Source of the DNA: Candidatus Tokpelaia sp. JSC161
GTDB taxonomy: Bacteria > Pseudomonadota > Alphaproteobacteria > Rhizobiales > Rhizobiaceae
Assembly: GCA_003331105.1 (NCBI GenBank)
Contig: QEND01000001.1
Span: 434,001-498,000, forward strand
DNA: 64,000 nucleotides
Direction of reading: 5' to 3'
Below the pieces are notes generated by a model that saw only the letters and a program-made list of their open reading frames with translations, did not search any database and had not been told where the DNA came from. Position numbers and translations under genes: made by a program. This document shows, piece by piece, positions 27,872 through 36,775 of the stretch (positions are counted from its first letter, which is position 1; every line of letters starts with the position of its first letter).

Positions 27872-28825
27872 TTAACAGAGAAATGCAGCACGTATAAGTC
27901 GATCATTGATTGCTTCCCCTAACCCTTCCATAGGAACCCGTTGGACCGCAATACAATCCGCATTGACCTTATCTAACTTGTGTAAATAATCAAACAAACA
28001 AGCAGAAGCTTCTTTTAAATCCCCAGAAGGACTCAAATTTAAGAGAGCAATAGCTTTTTCAGCAGATTCTATCCGAGATGGACCAAAAGCCAACAGGGCT
28101 TCTCTATCATATAATTCCATAGCATTAAGCCTCAGTTTAGTATTTGGTGCATAATGCCTTCCTAAAAGCCCCGGTGATTCAATCTCTGCAGGCCGATCAA
28201 GCTGTTGAATCTTACGAGCAAGAACTTCTTCAATCTCTGTTCGCGCCAAACCACCAGGACGCAATAAAAACACCTCCTTGCCAGAAACCTTAATAATAGT
28301 CGATTCAATACCGACTGAACAAGGCCCTCCATCAAGAATCAAAGGAACCTTCCGAGCTAAAGAATCTTCAACAGCATAAACTGTCGTTGCACTCATTCTT
28401 CCTGATAGATTCGCACTGGGTGCAGCGAGTGGTAGACCATATTCTTTAATAATATCAAAAAAAATCCCTTTTGGATTGCGCAAAGCAATAGTTGTCAATC
28501 CTGCTGTAACAAGCGGATGAATCTCAGATTTTTCTCTCAAGCTCAAAATAAGAGTCAATGGCCCTGGCCAAAAGCGCTCCATCAATTTATGTGACAAGGG
28601 ATCAATAATAGCATAACGTTCCGACATCGCAAGACCACTGACATGAACAATCAGCGGATTAAATCCCGGACGCTTTTTAATAGAAAAAATTTCTGCAACA
28701 GCAATACCATTTGTAGCATCTGCAGCTAAACCATAAACTGTTTCAGTTGGTAAGACTACAAGCTGACCATTTCTTAAAAAATCTACCGCATATACAACAT
28801 TTTTTCTACTTGCAGGAAGAATCAT
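27872..28825 (-). CDS. tsaC: Threonylcarbamoyl-AMP synthase (Sua5/YrdC)
   Basis: Makes threonylcarbamoyl-AMP for the t6A37 modification of ANN-decoding tRNAs. The YrdC core has LPTETVYGLAADA and KKRPGFNPLIVHV (tRNA and ATP binding). A C-terminal Sua5 domain follows a linker with SPGLLGRHYAPNT, so this is the long Sua5 form (317 residues), not the short TsaC form. The start overlaps the rnhB stop by 4 nt, giving a coupled ispE-rnhB-tsaC unit. Confidence 0.94.
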   Translation of the reverse strand: MILPASRKNVVYAVDFLRNGQLVVLPTETVYGLAADATNGIAVAEIFSIKKRPGFNPLIVHVSGLAMSERYAIIDPLSHKLMERFWPGPLTLILSLREKSEIHPLVTAGLTTIALRNPKGIFFDIIKEYGLPLAAPSANLSGRMSATTVYAVEDSLARKVPLILDGGPCSVGIESTIIKVSGKEVFLLRPGGLARTEIEEVLARKIQQLDRPAEIESPGLLGRHYAPNTKLRLNAMELYDREALLAFGPSRIESAEKAIALLNLSPSGDLKEASACLFDYLHKLDKVNADCIAVQRVPMEGLGEAINDRLIRAAFLC

Positions 28826-29475
28826 ATAACTTCATCCAACAATTTCCACTTGATTGGTGCAAAAGAATAACGATGCAATCCACGAACAGGCCCTTTTTCA
28901 TGAAGCCTTTGACGATGCATAACCGTGGCATAACCAACATGTCTTTCCATCTGATACAATGGATAAGCAATACCAGCTTCGACCATCATCCGATCACGTA
29001 CAACTTTAGCAATAATAGAAGCTGCTGCTATTGAAATAAAACGCTGATCCCCCTTAATCCATGCGCTCGCAGAACAAGACAATCCATGAGGAACAGAACA
29101 CCCATCCACCAAAACATAATCCGGAGGAATAGACAGAGCATCAATTGAGCGTCGCATAGCCTCAAGCGAGCAGAAACGAATACCACTCTTATCAATAGAA
29201 CAAGCAGAGAGTCCTGCAACAGATACAGCTAACGCCTTCGATAAAATCACATCATACAACACAGCCCGTTTGCGAGCACTTAAACGCTTCGAATCATCAA
29301 GACCATCAGGCAAGGCCTCATGGTTAAGAATAACCGAAGCTGCTATCACAGGTCCAGCAATTGGACCACATCCAACTTCATCTACTCCAGCAATATAGCG
29401 AACGCCTCTTCTCATCAGCAATAACTCACCAGAAAAATTAGGTTTTTTAGAAAAACCAAAAATATTTTTTTTCAT
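28822..29475 (-). CDS. rnhB: Ribonuclease HII
   Basis: Removes ribonucleotides misincorporated in DNA and RNA from hybrids. The motif AGVDEVGCGPIAGPVIAA near residue 28 carries the catalytic Asp-Glu pair, and the further acidic residues are in LVDGC and the DRMMVEAG region. Length of 217 residues is typical. It overlaps both neighbours by 4 nt (ispE upstream, tsaC downstream), indicating translational coupling. Confidence 0.95.
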   Translation of the reverse strand: MKKNIFGFSKKPNFSGELLLMRRGVRYIAGVDEVGCGPIAGPVIAASVILNHEALPDGLDDSKRLSARKRAVLYDVILSKALAVSVAGLSACSIDKSGIRFCSLEAMRRSIDALSIPPDYVLVDGCSVPHGLSCSASAWIKGDQRFISIAAASIIAKVVRDRMMVEAGIAYPLYQMERHVGYATVMHRQRLHEKGPVRGLHRYSFAPIKWKLLDEVI

Positions 29476-30389
29476 TCTAAAAGACCCACATGCTCCTGAG
29501 CTCGATTCTTTCCAAAAGTTTTAGTTGCTAATACAAACGCACCTGGATTCCGTTTAAGAATATACTCCTCTGCCCTCCTTGCTTCTTTTTCTGAACGGTA
29601 TAAGCCAAAACACATTGTTCCTGATCCCGACATACGAGCAAAAATAGCACCACTTGCGTATAACAGATCCAATGATTTATCAAGCATAGGAAACAGCTGA
29701 GAAGCTGGAATAGAAAGATCATTCCTTGTATCTTGCAAAAATTTAATGAAAGAATCGAATGAAAAGCTACAACATCCATCAAAACTCAATGGCGCATTAT
29801 ACCTATTTTTAAGGGTACAAAAAACTTCCTCTGTTGCTAAAGGTCCCCCCGTATGAAATAAAACAATATGCAAAAATGGAAAATCAAGTAGTAACCGAAT
29901 CTTCTCTCCAATACCATAAGCAATCATTGCAGATTTATAAAGAATACCATAAAGACACATGGGCACATCGGCACCAAGCCCCATGGCACAGTGCATCAAT
30001 TCACCGAATCGCCCTCTAGAAGTAAGAGCTTTTAAACCAAGAAGTGTTGCTGCAGCGTCACTTGACCCCCCACCAACACCTGAAGCAACAGGTAATCTCT
30101 TCGTCAAACAAATAGCAACTGGTTCTCTTACAGCCGTTACCCTACGAAAAACATCTCTTGCCTTTAAAACAAGATTCTCCTCTCTATCTATTGCATCAGA
30201 AAAACGCCCATTCAGCAGAAAAACATCGTAATCTGACCTACTGATTTTAATAAGATCACCTCCATTAGTAAAAACTATTAAACTTTCTAGTAAATGATAC
30301 CCATCGGAACGCTGGCCTACCACATGCAAAGCCAAATTAATTTTTACCGGTGCACCAATGATGACACTATTTCTCAAAATCCTCAACAC
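29472..30389 (-). CDS. ispE: 4-diphosphocytidyl-2-C-methyl-D-erythritol kinase IspE
   Basis: Phosphorylates CDP-ME in the MEP isoprenoid pathway, between the two reactions done by ispDF in this window. It is a GHMP kinase: substrate motif PVKINLALHVVGQRSDGYH near residue 14 and ATP loop PVASGVGGGSSDAAATL near residue 100. Length of 305 residues is as expected. Its stop overlaps the rnhB start by 4 nt, and its ATG is 2 nt from the stop of the small membrane protein upstream. Confidence 0.95.
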   Translation of the reverse strand: MLRILRNSVIIGAPVKINLALHVVGQRSDGYHLLESLIVFTNGGDLIKISRSDYDVFLLNGRFSDAIDREENLVLKARDVFRRVTAVREPVAICLTKRLPVASGVGGGSSDAAATLLGLKALTSRGRFGELMHCAMGLGADVPMCLYGILYKSAMIAYGIGEKIRLLLDFPFLHIVLFHTGGPLATEEVFCTLKNRYNAPLSFDGCCSFSFDSFIKFLQDTRNDLSIPASQLFPMLDKSLDLLYASGAIFARMSGSGTMCFGLYRSEKEARRAEEYILKRNPGAFVLATKTFGKNRAQEHVGLLE

Positions 30390-30391
30390 AT

Positions 30392-30565
30392 TTAGCTCTT
30401 ATCAACACGATACTCCCCTGAAAGTGGATCAAAAACCAAACTCACCGAGTCTTGCATCCTAGGCTTTGTTTCAGTACGGCAATCAGGCACTAATTGCTTC
30501 TTCAACATATAATAAACATGAGAAGCAAATAAGAATACGGCGAAACACAAAAAAAAACGAAGCAT
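30392..30565 (-). CDS. Small membrane protein, 57 residues, function unknown
   Basis: The reading frame starts MLRFFLCFAVFLFASHVYY, one membrane span or uncleaved signal anchor, followed by a polar tail with VSLVFDPLSGEYRVDKS at the C-terminus. AGGA 6 nt upstream supports the ATG at 30565. The frame fills the gap between the S49 peptidase (15 nt upstream) and ispE (2 nt downstream) exactly, as expected for a real operon gene. It has no family I recognise. Confidence 0.65.
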   Translation of the reverse strand: MLRFFLCFAVFLFASHVYYMLKKQLVPDCRTETKPRMQDSVSLVFDPLSGEYRVDKS

Positions 30566-30580
30566 TTTCTTTTCCTGAAA

Positions 30581-31435
30581 TTACAATCCATAGCGTTCGC
30601 GTAAAGTCCATTCCTCCAGAAAAGAAGATAAAATATCAACTGAATCGCTTACAAAATTAGAATTAATAGAAGCTGACTTATAGCCAAAAACATTACGCGG
30701 AGCTGGAATCAAACGCAATCTAGTTTTTTCCCCATAGCGGGTTTTCAAAACAGAACGTATATCACCAAGTCCATCAACAAGTCCCATCTCTTTCCCCTGT
30801 ATCCCTGTCCAGAACATACCACTAAAAATATCATCGTTATCCTTTAAACATCCATGCCGTCTCTCTTTAACAATAGCGATAAAAATCTCATGAATCTCAA
30901 GCTGCAAGGCTTTAAGATGTTCTACATCTTCCTTCTTTTCAGGCTTGAAAGGATCAAGCAAGGCTTTATTCTTACCTGCAGTGTAAACACGACGCTCAAC
31001 ACCTATCTTTTCGAGAAAAGCAGAAAAACCGAAAGAAGAAGAAACAACACCAATTGAGCCAATAATAGATGAAGGATCTGCATAAATTTCATCACCAGCA
31101 CAAGCAATCATATATCCACCAGAAGCAGCCACATCCTCCACAAAAACAAAAACATGCTTTCTATTTTCTTCTGCTAAATCACGAATACGACGAAAAATAA
31201 GCCGTGACTGGACAGGAGAACCTCCAGGAGAATTAATAATAAGAGCAACAGCAGGTGATTTTTTATCCCTAAATGCTTTTTCAAGCACAACTGCACACCC
31301 AGAAAGAGATTGAGTATTTTTCAAAGATGATAAACGAGCAGCTATCATCCCCTGCAAGCGGACAACTGGTACTTCAATCCCATCTGAACGAAAACAGCAC
31401 GGGATCAAGCATTTTAGTGGGTTTACCAAAGTCAC
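30581..31435 (-). CDS. S49 family serine peptidase (SppA/SohB-like)
   Basis: Probable signal-peptide peptidase of the ClpP-crotonase fold, 284 residues. NSPGGSPVQS and the nucleophile region DVAASGGYMIACAGDEIYADPSS, then IIGSIGVVSS, are the S49 hallmarks; the general-base lysine is likely in the AGKNKALLDPF segment. No N-terminal membrane span is visible, so it is closer to the short SohB/SppA36 type. It is divergent from nothing close and is followed by a small membrane protein and ispE. Confidence 0.88.
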   Translation of the reverse strand: MTLVNPLKCLIPCCFRSDGIEVPVVRLQGMIAARLSSLKNTQSLSGCAVVLEKAFRDKKSPAVALIINSPGGSPVQSRLIFRRIRDLAEENRKHVFVFVEDVAASGGYMIACAGDEIYADPSSIIGSIGVVSSSFGFSAFLEKIGVERRVYTAGKNKALLDPFKPEKKEDVEHLKALQLEIHEIFIAIVKERRHGCLKDNDDIFSGMFWTGIQGKEMGLVDGLGDIRSVLKTRYGEKTRLRLIPAPRNVFGYKSASINSNFVSDSVDILSSFLEEWTLRERYGL

Positions 31436-31539
31436 TTCCTCCTATTGTAAATCGTTTACTATTTAAACATAAAGCAATTGAATCATCATTTAAACTAGCG
31501 TCTCATACTTTTTTAGTGGTTCGCTTCAAAAATTCTCAT

Positions 31540-32322
31540 CTAATATGCATCCCATAAACTGAGTTGCCCGTTATTTATTGCATCTGCCCGTGGTAAAAAA
31601 GCCGAACCTTTCCTCTCATGTAACACAAGAGGGGGCATAACCTTTAAATCTGCACGACTCGCTCTGATTCCAAAAAGAATAATGCGGATAGCAGCAAGGG
31701 AGTAACGCGGATAAATATAAACAATTTTTATACCACCAAAACGCCCTTCAATGGCAGATAAAATTTCTCTCAGAGAAGCAGGACGAGCAATTAAGCCCAA
31801 ACCACCACCAGGTCGTACAATCGCTGTTGCAGTACGCAGCCAAGCATCCATAAGACCTGAGCACATAAAATGAGCCTTAGCCTTTTCCCGATCAGGCGTG
31901 ATGCATCCTGTGATATCATTAAAAGGCGGATTCATAATCACGAAATCGAAACTATTATCAGCAAGCCCCGCTTGATTACGCGCTTTACCCCTTAAAGTAA
32001 CATCTGCTTCTACAAGACCTACCCTTGAAAAAAATCTACTATTCGCAGGATGAGACAATGTCTTTTTAGCAAAAGAAAGCATAAAATGAGAATGTTCGAC
32101 TAAGGTCACATACGCTCTCGGACAACGTGAAAGAACTGCAAATCCAGCAGCGCCAGCTCCGCTTCCTAAATCTGCTAATCGACCAGAAAAACCTTCAGGA
32201 ACACAACTTGCAAGAATCATTGCATCCATACCAGATCTATGTCCACGCCGAATAGGCTGAACTAGCAAAAAACGCCCTCTATGAAACATATCTCTTGTTT
32301 CACTTACCAAAATGCAACCCAT
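31540..32322 (-). CDS. SAM-dependent methyltransferase, tRNA1(Val) A37 N6-methyltransferase-like
   Basis: A 260-residue class I methyltransferase with the SAM loop DLGSGAGAAGFAV (about residues 50-62) and the amino-methyltransferase catalytic motif NPPF in FDFVIMNPPFND, which indicates methylation of an exocyclic amino group. Similarity to the YfiC/TrmN6 family suggests tRNA adenine-37 as target. DNA or protein glutamine methylation is possible but less likely given the length and the lack of extra domains. It is transcribed away from the polyprenyl synthase gene. Confidence 0.8.
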   Translation of the reverse strand: MGCILVSETRDMFHRGRFLLVQPIRRGHRSGMDAMILASCVPEGFSGRLADLGSGAGAAGFAVLSRCPRAYVTLVEHSHFMLSFAKKTLSHPANSRFFSRVGLVEADVTLRGKARNQAGLADNSFDFVIMNPPFNDITGCITPDREKAKAHFMCSGLMDAWLRTATAIVRPGGGLGLIARPASLREILSAIEGRFGGIKIVYIYPRYSLAAIRIILFGIRASRADLKVMPPLVLHERKGSAFLPRADAINNGQLSLWDAY

Positions 32323-32480
32323 CTTATAAAAACGCCTAGTAAGGCCTATATATCAAGGCATAGCTCTTTACTAGACTAGACTATAAAAAATTTTCATTTG
32401 TAAATTCTCTTGACTGAAGATCATCTGAAGGAATTTGCTAAAATGATGCCGCTCATCAAATCTAATAAGGAGAGACCCCC

Positions 32481-33479
32481 TTGATTTGTGCAAAAGAAAG
32501 AGAAGAATATATTCAACCACTCATAGAGCTAACGCGCGATGATATGCTCGCCGTAAACAAACTGATTTGTTCACAAACCAATTCAACTGTCCCAATCATT
32601 CCTAAAATCACTCACCATCTAACATCATCTGGAGGAAAACGTCTCCGTCCTATGATCACCCTCGCAGCAGCAAAGATGTTTGGCTATGCTGGAGATCACC
32701 ACATTAAACTAGCAGCGGCAGTTGAATTCATGCACACAGCAACCCTACTCCATGATGATGTAGTGGATGAAAGCAAAAGAAGACGCGGTAAATCTACTGC
32801 CCGTATGGTTTGGGGAAACCAAGCCAGCGTGCTCGTTGGAGACTTTCTTCTTGGACAAGCGTTCAAAATGATAGTGAAGACCCGTTCTCTTCCTTGCCTT
32901 CATATTCTATCAAATGCAGCTTCTATCATCGCCGAAGGCGAAGTGATGCAGCTGACAGCTGCTAAAAATATCAAAACTACGGAACAAGAATACTTTGCTA
33001 TCATCAATGCTAAAACAGCTACACTCTTCTCAGCTGCAGCTGAAGTTGGACCTGCTATCTCAGGAAAAGATGAAGGAACATGTTCTGCTCTCGCTCATTA
33101 TGGAAAGAATCTCGGTCTTGCTTTTCAACTTATTGACGATGCTCTTGATTATAGCGGAATTCCAGAGTATCTAGGAAAAAACACAGGTGATGACTTCCGC
33201 GAGGGTAAAGTGACTATGCCACTGATACTGAGTTTCTCCCGCAGTTCTCAGAAAGAACGTCTCTTTTGGAAACAAGCTATAGAATTTGGTGAAAATAATA
33301 ACACTGCTTTTGCAAAAGCGCGCACATTCATCAATAAACATAACAGCCTTCATATGACCATACAACACGCACGTCGCTTTGGTGAAAAAGCACGCCGCAC
33401 ACTCTTACCATTCGATCCCAGCCCACAGAAAGATGCGCTAATAAAAATTATTGACTTTTGCATCACTCGTATCAATTAA
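32481..33479 (+). CDS. ispB: Polyprenyl diphosphate synthase (octa/decaprenyl type)
   Basis: Builds the long isoprenoid side chain of ubiquinone. Both aspartate-rich Mg-binding motifs are present: LLHDDVVDE (first, about residue 90) and LIDDALDY (second, about residue 218), plus GGKRLRP near residue 50. Length of 332 residues fits this class, whereas short-chain farnesyl synthases are smaller. The start is TTG at 32481, supported by AAGGAG with 8-nt spacing. Chain length cannot be read with certainty; alphaproteobacteria usually make decaprenyl. Confidence 0.9.
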   Translation: MICAKEREEYIQPLIELTRDDMLAVNKLICSQTNSTVPIIPKITHHLTSSGGKRLRPMITLAAAKMFGYAGDHHIKLAAAVEFMHTATLLHDDVVDESKRRRGKSTARMVWGNQASVLVGDFLLGQAFKMIVKTRSLPCLHILSNAASIIAEGEVMQLTAAKNIKTTEQEYFAIINAKTATLFSAAAEVGPAISGKDEGTCSALAHYGKNLGLAFQLIDDALDYSGIPEYLGKNTGDDFREGKVTMPLILSFSRSSQKERLFWKQAIEFGENNNTAFAKARTFINKHNSLHMTIQHARRFGEKARRTLLPFDPSPQKDALIKIIDFCITRIN

Positions 33480-33518
33480 AAACATCAAAACAAGCAAAAA
33501 TCATATAAGGAATCGCCG

Positions 33519-33543
33519 CTGTTTTCTATCAAGCAGAAAACAG
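33519..33543 (+). promoter_or_regulatory. Perfect hairpin in the glyQ leader
   Basis: The 9-bp arms ctgttttct (33519-33527) and agaaaacag (33535-33543) flank a 7-nt loop, 43 nt before the glyQ start. No T-run follows, so it is not a standard terminator. It may be a leader element or the 3' stabilising hairpin of the upstream gene. Confidence 0.4.
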
Positions 33544-33586
33544 TATCCTCTTCCGAAACATTCAAAAAATATAGGAGTTCTCTTTC

Positions 33587-34534
33587 GTGGAGTTACCAGA
33601 ATATTTAAATCCAATCAGTTCTTTCCAAGGACTTATCCTGAGGTTACAGCATTATTGGGCAGAATATGGCTGCGTTATTCTCCAGCCTTATGATATGGAA
33701 GTTGGCGCAGGAACATACCATCCAGCAACAACTCTACGCTCTCTTGGTCCTCATCCATGGAACGCTGCTTATGTTCAACCATCACGTCGTCCAAGTGACG
33801 GGCGCTATGGGGAAAACCCGAATCGTCTCCAGCATTATTATCAATTTCAGGTAATACTGAAACCTGCCCCTCCTGATCTACAAGAAATATACATCAACTC
33901 ATTAAAGAGCATAGGACTAAGTAGCAATCTACATGATATACGCTTTGTCGAAGATGACTGGGAAAGTCCGACTTTAGGGGCATGGGGCTTAGGATGGGAA
34001 TGCTGGTGCGACGGCATGGAAGTATCACAATTTACCTATTTTCAACAACTCTGCGGTATAGAATGTAACCCTGTATCAGGCGAAATTACCTATGGACTTG
34101 AACGCATAGCCATGTATCTACAAGGTACTGACAATATTTACGATCTTAATTTTAATGGACAGAAAGGTAAAAAACGCATTACTTACGGAGATATCTTTCT
34201 TCAAGCTGAACAAGAATATTCGCATTTTAATTTTGAATTTTCTAATACAGCTCTTCTCAAACAGCATTTTCTGGACGCAGAAAAAGAATGTCTTTCTATA
34301 CTGAGAGCAGGAGCAAGAGCAGGAGAAAGAAAAGTACATTGTTGTGTCCTCCCAGCTTATGATCAATGCATCAAAGCAAGTCATATTTTCAATCTCCTAC
34401 AAGCACGCGGTGTTCTCTCAATAACTGAGCGAAAAAATTACATTTTACGTGTGCGCGATCTCGCCCGCAGATGCGGAGAAGCATTTCTTCTAACAGAAGC
34501 AGGACGGCTACCGGATAGAGAAAGAATAAACTAA
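33587..34534 (+). CDS. glyQ: Glycine-tRNA ligase alpha subunit
   Basis: Catalytic subunit of the bacterial alpha2-beta2 glycyl-tRNA synthetase. The class II core is recognisable from [31 protein letters not shown] and [13 protein letters not shown]. Length of 315 residues matches. It starts with GTG at 33587, preceded by GGAG. The stop codon shares one base with the glyS start (TAATG), giving tight stoichiometric coupling of the two subunits. Confidence 0.97.
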   Translation: MELPEYLNPISSFQGLILRLQHYWAEYGCVILQPYDMEVGAGTYHPATTLRSLGPHPWNAAYVQPSRRPSDGRYGENPNRLQHYYQFQVILKPAPPDLQEIYINSLKSIGLSSNLHDIRFVEDDWESPTLGAWGLGWECWCDGMEVSQFTYFQQLCGIECNPVSGEITYGLERIAMYLQGTDNIYDLNFNGQKGKKRITYGDIFLQAEQEYSHFNFEFSNTALLKQHFLDAEKECLSILRAGARAGERKVHCCVLPAYDQCIKASHIFNLLQARGVLSITERKNYILRVRDLARRCGEAFLLTEAGRLPDRERIN

Positions 34535-36744
34535 TGCCCGATCTTCTCCTTGAACTTTTTTCTGAAGAAATTCCAGCACAGATACAACGGAAAGCAGCCA
34601 ACGACCTTAAAAAGGGATTGACTAATCAACTCATTAAAAATCACTTAAACTACGACACAGCACAAGAATACTGGACACCTCGCCGTCTCACAATCAATAT
34701 CCACGGATTAAGTTCTCAAGCCCAGAATATCTATACAGAACGGAAAGGACCTTCTATTAACGCAGGCAAAACCGCTATTGATGGTTTTATACGCTCTGCT
34801 CAACTCAAAAGCATATCAGAAGCAAAAATTGTTACTGATAAAAAAGGTGATTATTATGTGATACAAGTAATAAAACACGGACGCCGTGCTCAAAATATTC
34901 TTGCAGAAATCCTTCCAGAAATTATCTATACCTTCCCGTGGGAAAAATCCATGCGTTGGGAAAAATATTCCAATAAAATAGGATCATTGCGTTGGATACG
35001 ACCCCTTCGTTCCATTCTATGTTTATTCATCAGTTCAGCCGGTTCTGAAATCATTGATTTTCAAGTGGGCAGCATCCGTTCGAGCAATCTGACTTATGGA
35101 CATCGTTTTATGAGTACGACTGAACCAATCAGAGTCCAAAATTTCTCTGATTATATAAAAAAACTACAACAGAATCGAGTCATTCTTGATCATAACAAAC
35201 GCAAAAAAATCATCCTATCTGAAGCACACAAGTTATGCTCCTTTCACAATATAAAACTACTTGAAGATAATGATCTCACGGATGAAATAGCAGATCTGGT
35301 TGAATGGCCAACGGTCTTAATAGGAACTTTTGAAGAAAAATTTTTAGAAATACCAAAAGAGATTATCCGCCTGACTATTCGCAAAAACCAAAAATGCTTT
35401 GTTACATACCAAACAGATCAAAAATCATCTCTTTCGAACCATTTCATTCTAGTTGCTAACATACAAGCAAAAGATGCTGGCAAAACAATCATTGCAGGAA
35501 ATGCTAAAGTCATTCAAGCCCGACTCAGTGATGCCCTCTATTTCTGGAAAATAGATCAAAGACTCTTACCTCCTTCCGAGCATCTTAGCTCATCAGCTAA
35601 AAATTTCAACCTCAATTTACAAAAACCGCTTGATCAACGCATGGCACGTCTGGATTCTCTTCAAGTTATGTTCCATACGCAATTAGGGACACAAGGAGAA
35701 CGTGTGAGCCGGATAGCAGCTCTTGGTATAACTATCGCTCCGCTTATCCAGGCTAACAAAAAAGTTGTGCATCGAGCCGCCATTTTAGCAAAAGCTGATC
35801 TTCAAACAGAAATTGTCAGAGAATTTCCACAACTACAAGGATTCATCGGAGGAAAATACGCTATCCTTCAGGGTGAAACAATGAATGTTGCCTTATCAAT
35901 AGAAGAACATTATAAACCGCAAGGGTTAACAGATAATATTCCCCAGGAACCTTCAGGCATTGCTCTTTCCCTTGCTGATAAAATTGATATGCTTACCGGT
36001 TTTTGGCTTATTAACGAAAAACCAACAGGATCAAGAGACCCTTATGCACTGAGACGCGCAGCACTTGGGGTTATCCGCCTTATACTGACGCTGAAAAAAA
36101 ACATTCCCCTGATGCCACTGTTTCGCAAAGCTACAAACCTTCTAACCCCTCATATGAAGAGAGCAGCTGATCACAATCAAAGCAGCACATGCACAATCCA
36201 ATATTCTTCAGATATCTTACAAGACTTACTTGCTTTTTTTCATGAACGTCTTAAAAAGCACTTACAGGGTGAAGGAATATCCCATGATCTTATTAATGCT
36301 ATACTAGAACCACAAAAAGACAACATCTTCCAGATAGCTTCTCAGGTTCAAGTATTAAATACCTATCTCAAGACAGAGAATGGAAAACAAATCCTCACAA
36401 TCGCAAAACGGATCATGAATATCCTCAAGCTAGATAACGTAGCAATGAAAAAACAATCCATAAAGGACATCATTGATCCTCTCCAACTTCTTGAACAAGA
36501 AGAAATCGCTCTTTACCAATCACTCCTGAAAATAGAGGCAAAAAGTCATCATCTCAGACAAGAAGGAAATTTACTAGAAATTCTCTCTGCTCTTTCTAGT
36601 CTTATCAAACCCGTTAATTGTTTTTTTGAAAAAGTTTTAATCAATCACGCAAATATACAAATCAGATCGAATAGACTAGCGATTTTAAAACGCACTTATC
36701 AGATAACAACAAACATTGTTGATTTTTCAAAAATAAAAGGATAA
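34534..36744 (+). CDS. glyS: Glycine-tRNA ligase beta subunit
   Basis: tRNA-binding partner of GlyQ. The N-terminus LLLELFSEEIPAQIQRKA is the beta-subunit signature, and the HD-like region ILAKADLQTEIVREFPQLQGFIGGKYA lies near residue 420. The C-terminal DALR-type anticodon-binding domain is present. Length of 736 residues is a little above the usual for the family. It starts at the last base of the glyQ stop and converges with dxs. Confidence 0.97.
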   Translation: MPDLLLELFSEEIPAQIQRKAANDLKKGLTNQLIKNHLNYDTAQEYWTPRRLTINIHGLSSQAQNIYTERKGPSINAGKTAIDGFIRSAQLKSISEAKIVTDKKGDYYVIQVIKHGRRAQNILAEILPEIIYTFPWEKSMRWEKYSNKIGSLRWIRPLRSILCLFISSAGSEIIDFQVGSIRSSNLTYGHRFMSTTEPIRVQNFSDYIKKLQQNRVILDHNKRKKIILSEAHKLCSFHNIKLLEDNDLTDEIADLVEWPTVLIGTFEEKFLEIPKEIIRLTIRKNQKCFVTYQTDQKSSLSNHFILVANIQAKDAGKTIIAGNAKVIQARLSDALYFWKIDQRLLPPSEHLSSSAKNFNLNLQKPLDQRMARLDSLQVMFHTQLGTQGERVSRIAALGITIAPLIQANKKVVHRAAILAKADLQTEIVREFPQLQGFIGGKYAILQGETMNVALSIEEHYKPQGLTDNIPQEPSGIALSLADKIDMLTGFWLINEKPTGSRDPYALRRAALGVIRLILTLKKNIPLMPLFRKATNLLTPHMKRAADHNQSSTCTIQYSSDILQDLLAFFHERLKKHLQGEGISHDLINAILEPQKDNIFQIASQVQVLNTYLKTENGKQILTIAKRIMNILKLDNVAMKKQSIKDIIDPLQLLEQEEIALYQSLLKIEAKSHHLRQEGNLLEILSALSSLIKPVNCFFEKVLINHANIQIRSNRLAILKRTYQITTNIVDFSKIKG

Positions 36745-36747
36745 AGA

Positions 36748-36775
36748 AGATTTGTTTTCTCTCTTAGAAAAATCT
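36748..36775. terminator. Possible bidirectional terminator between glyS and dxs
   Basis: An imperfect hairpin with arms ttttct (36755-36760) and agaaaa (36766-36771), extended by AGAT and ATCT, lies between the two convergent genes and reaches the dxs stop codon. AT-rich stem; modest support. Confidence 0.35.
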
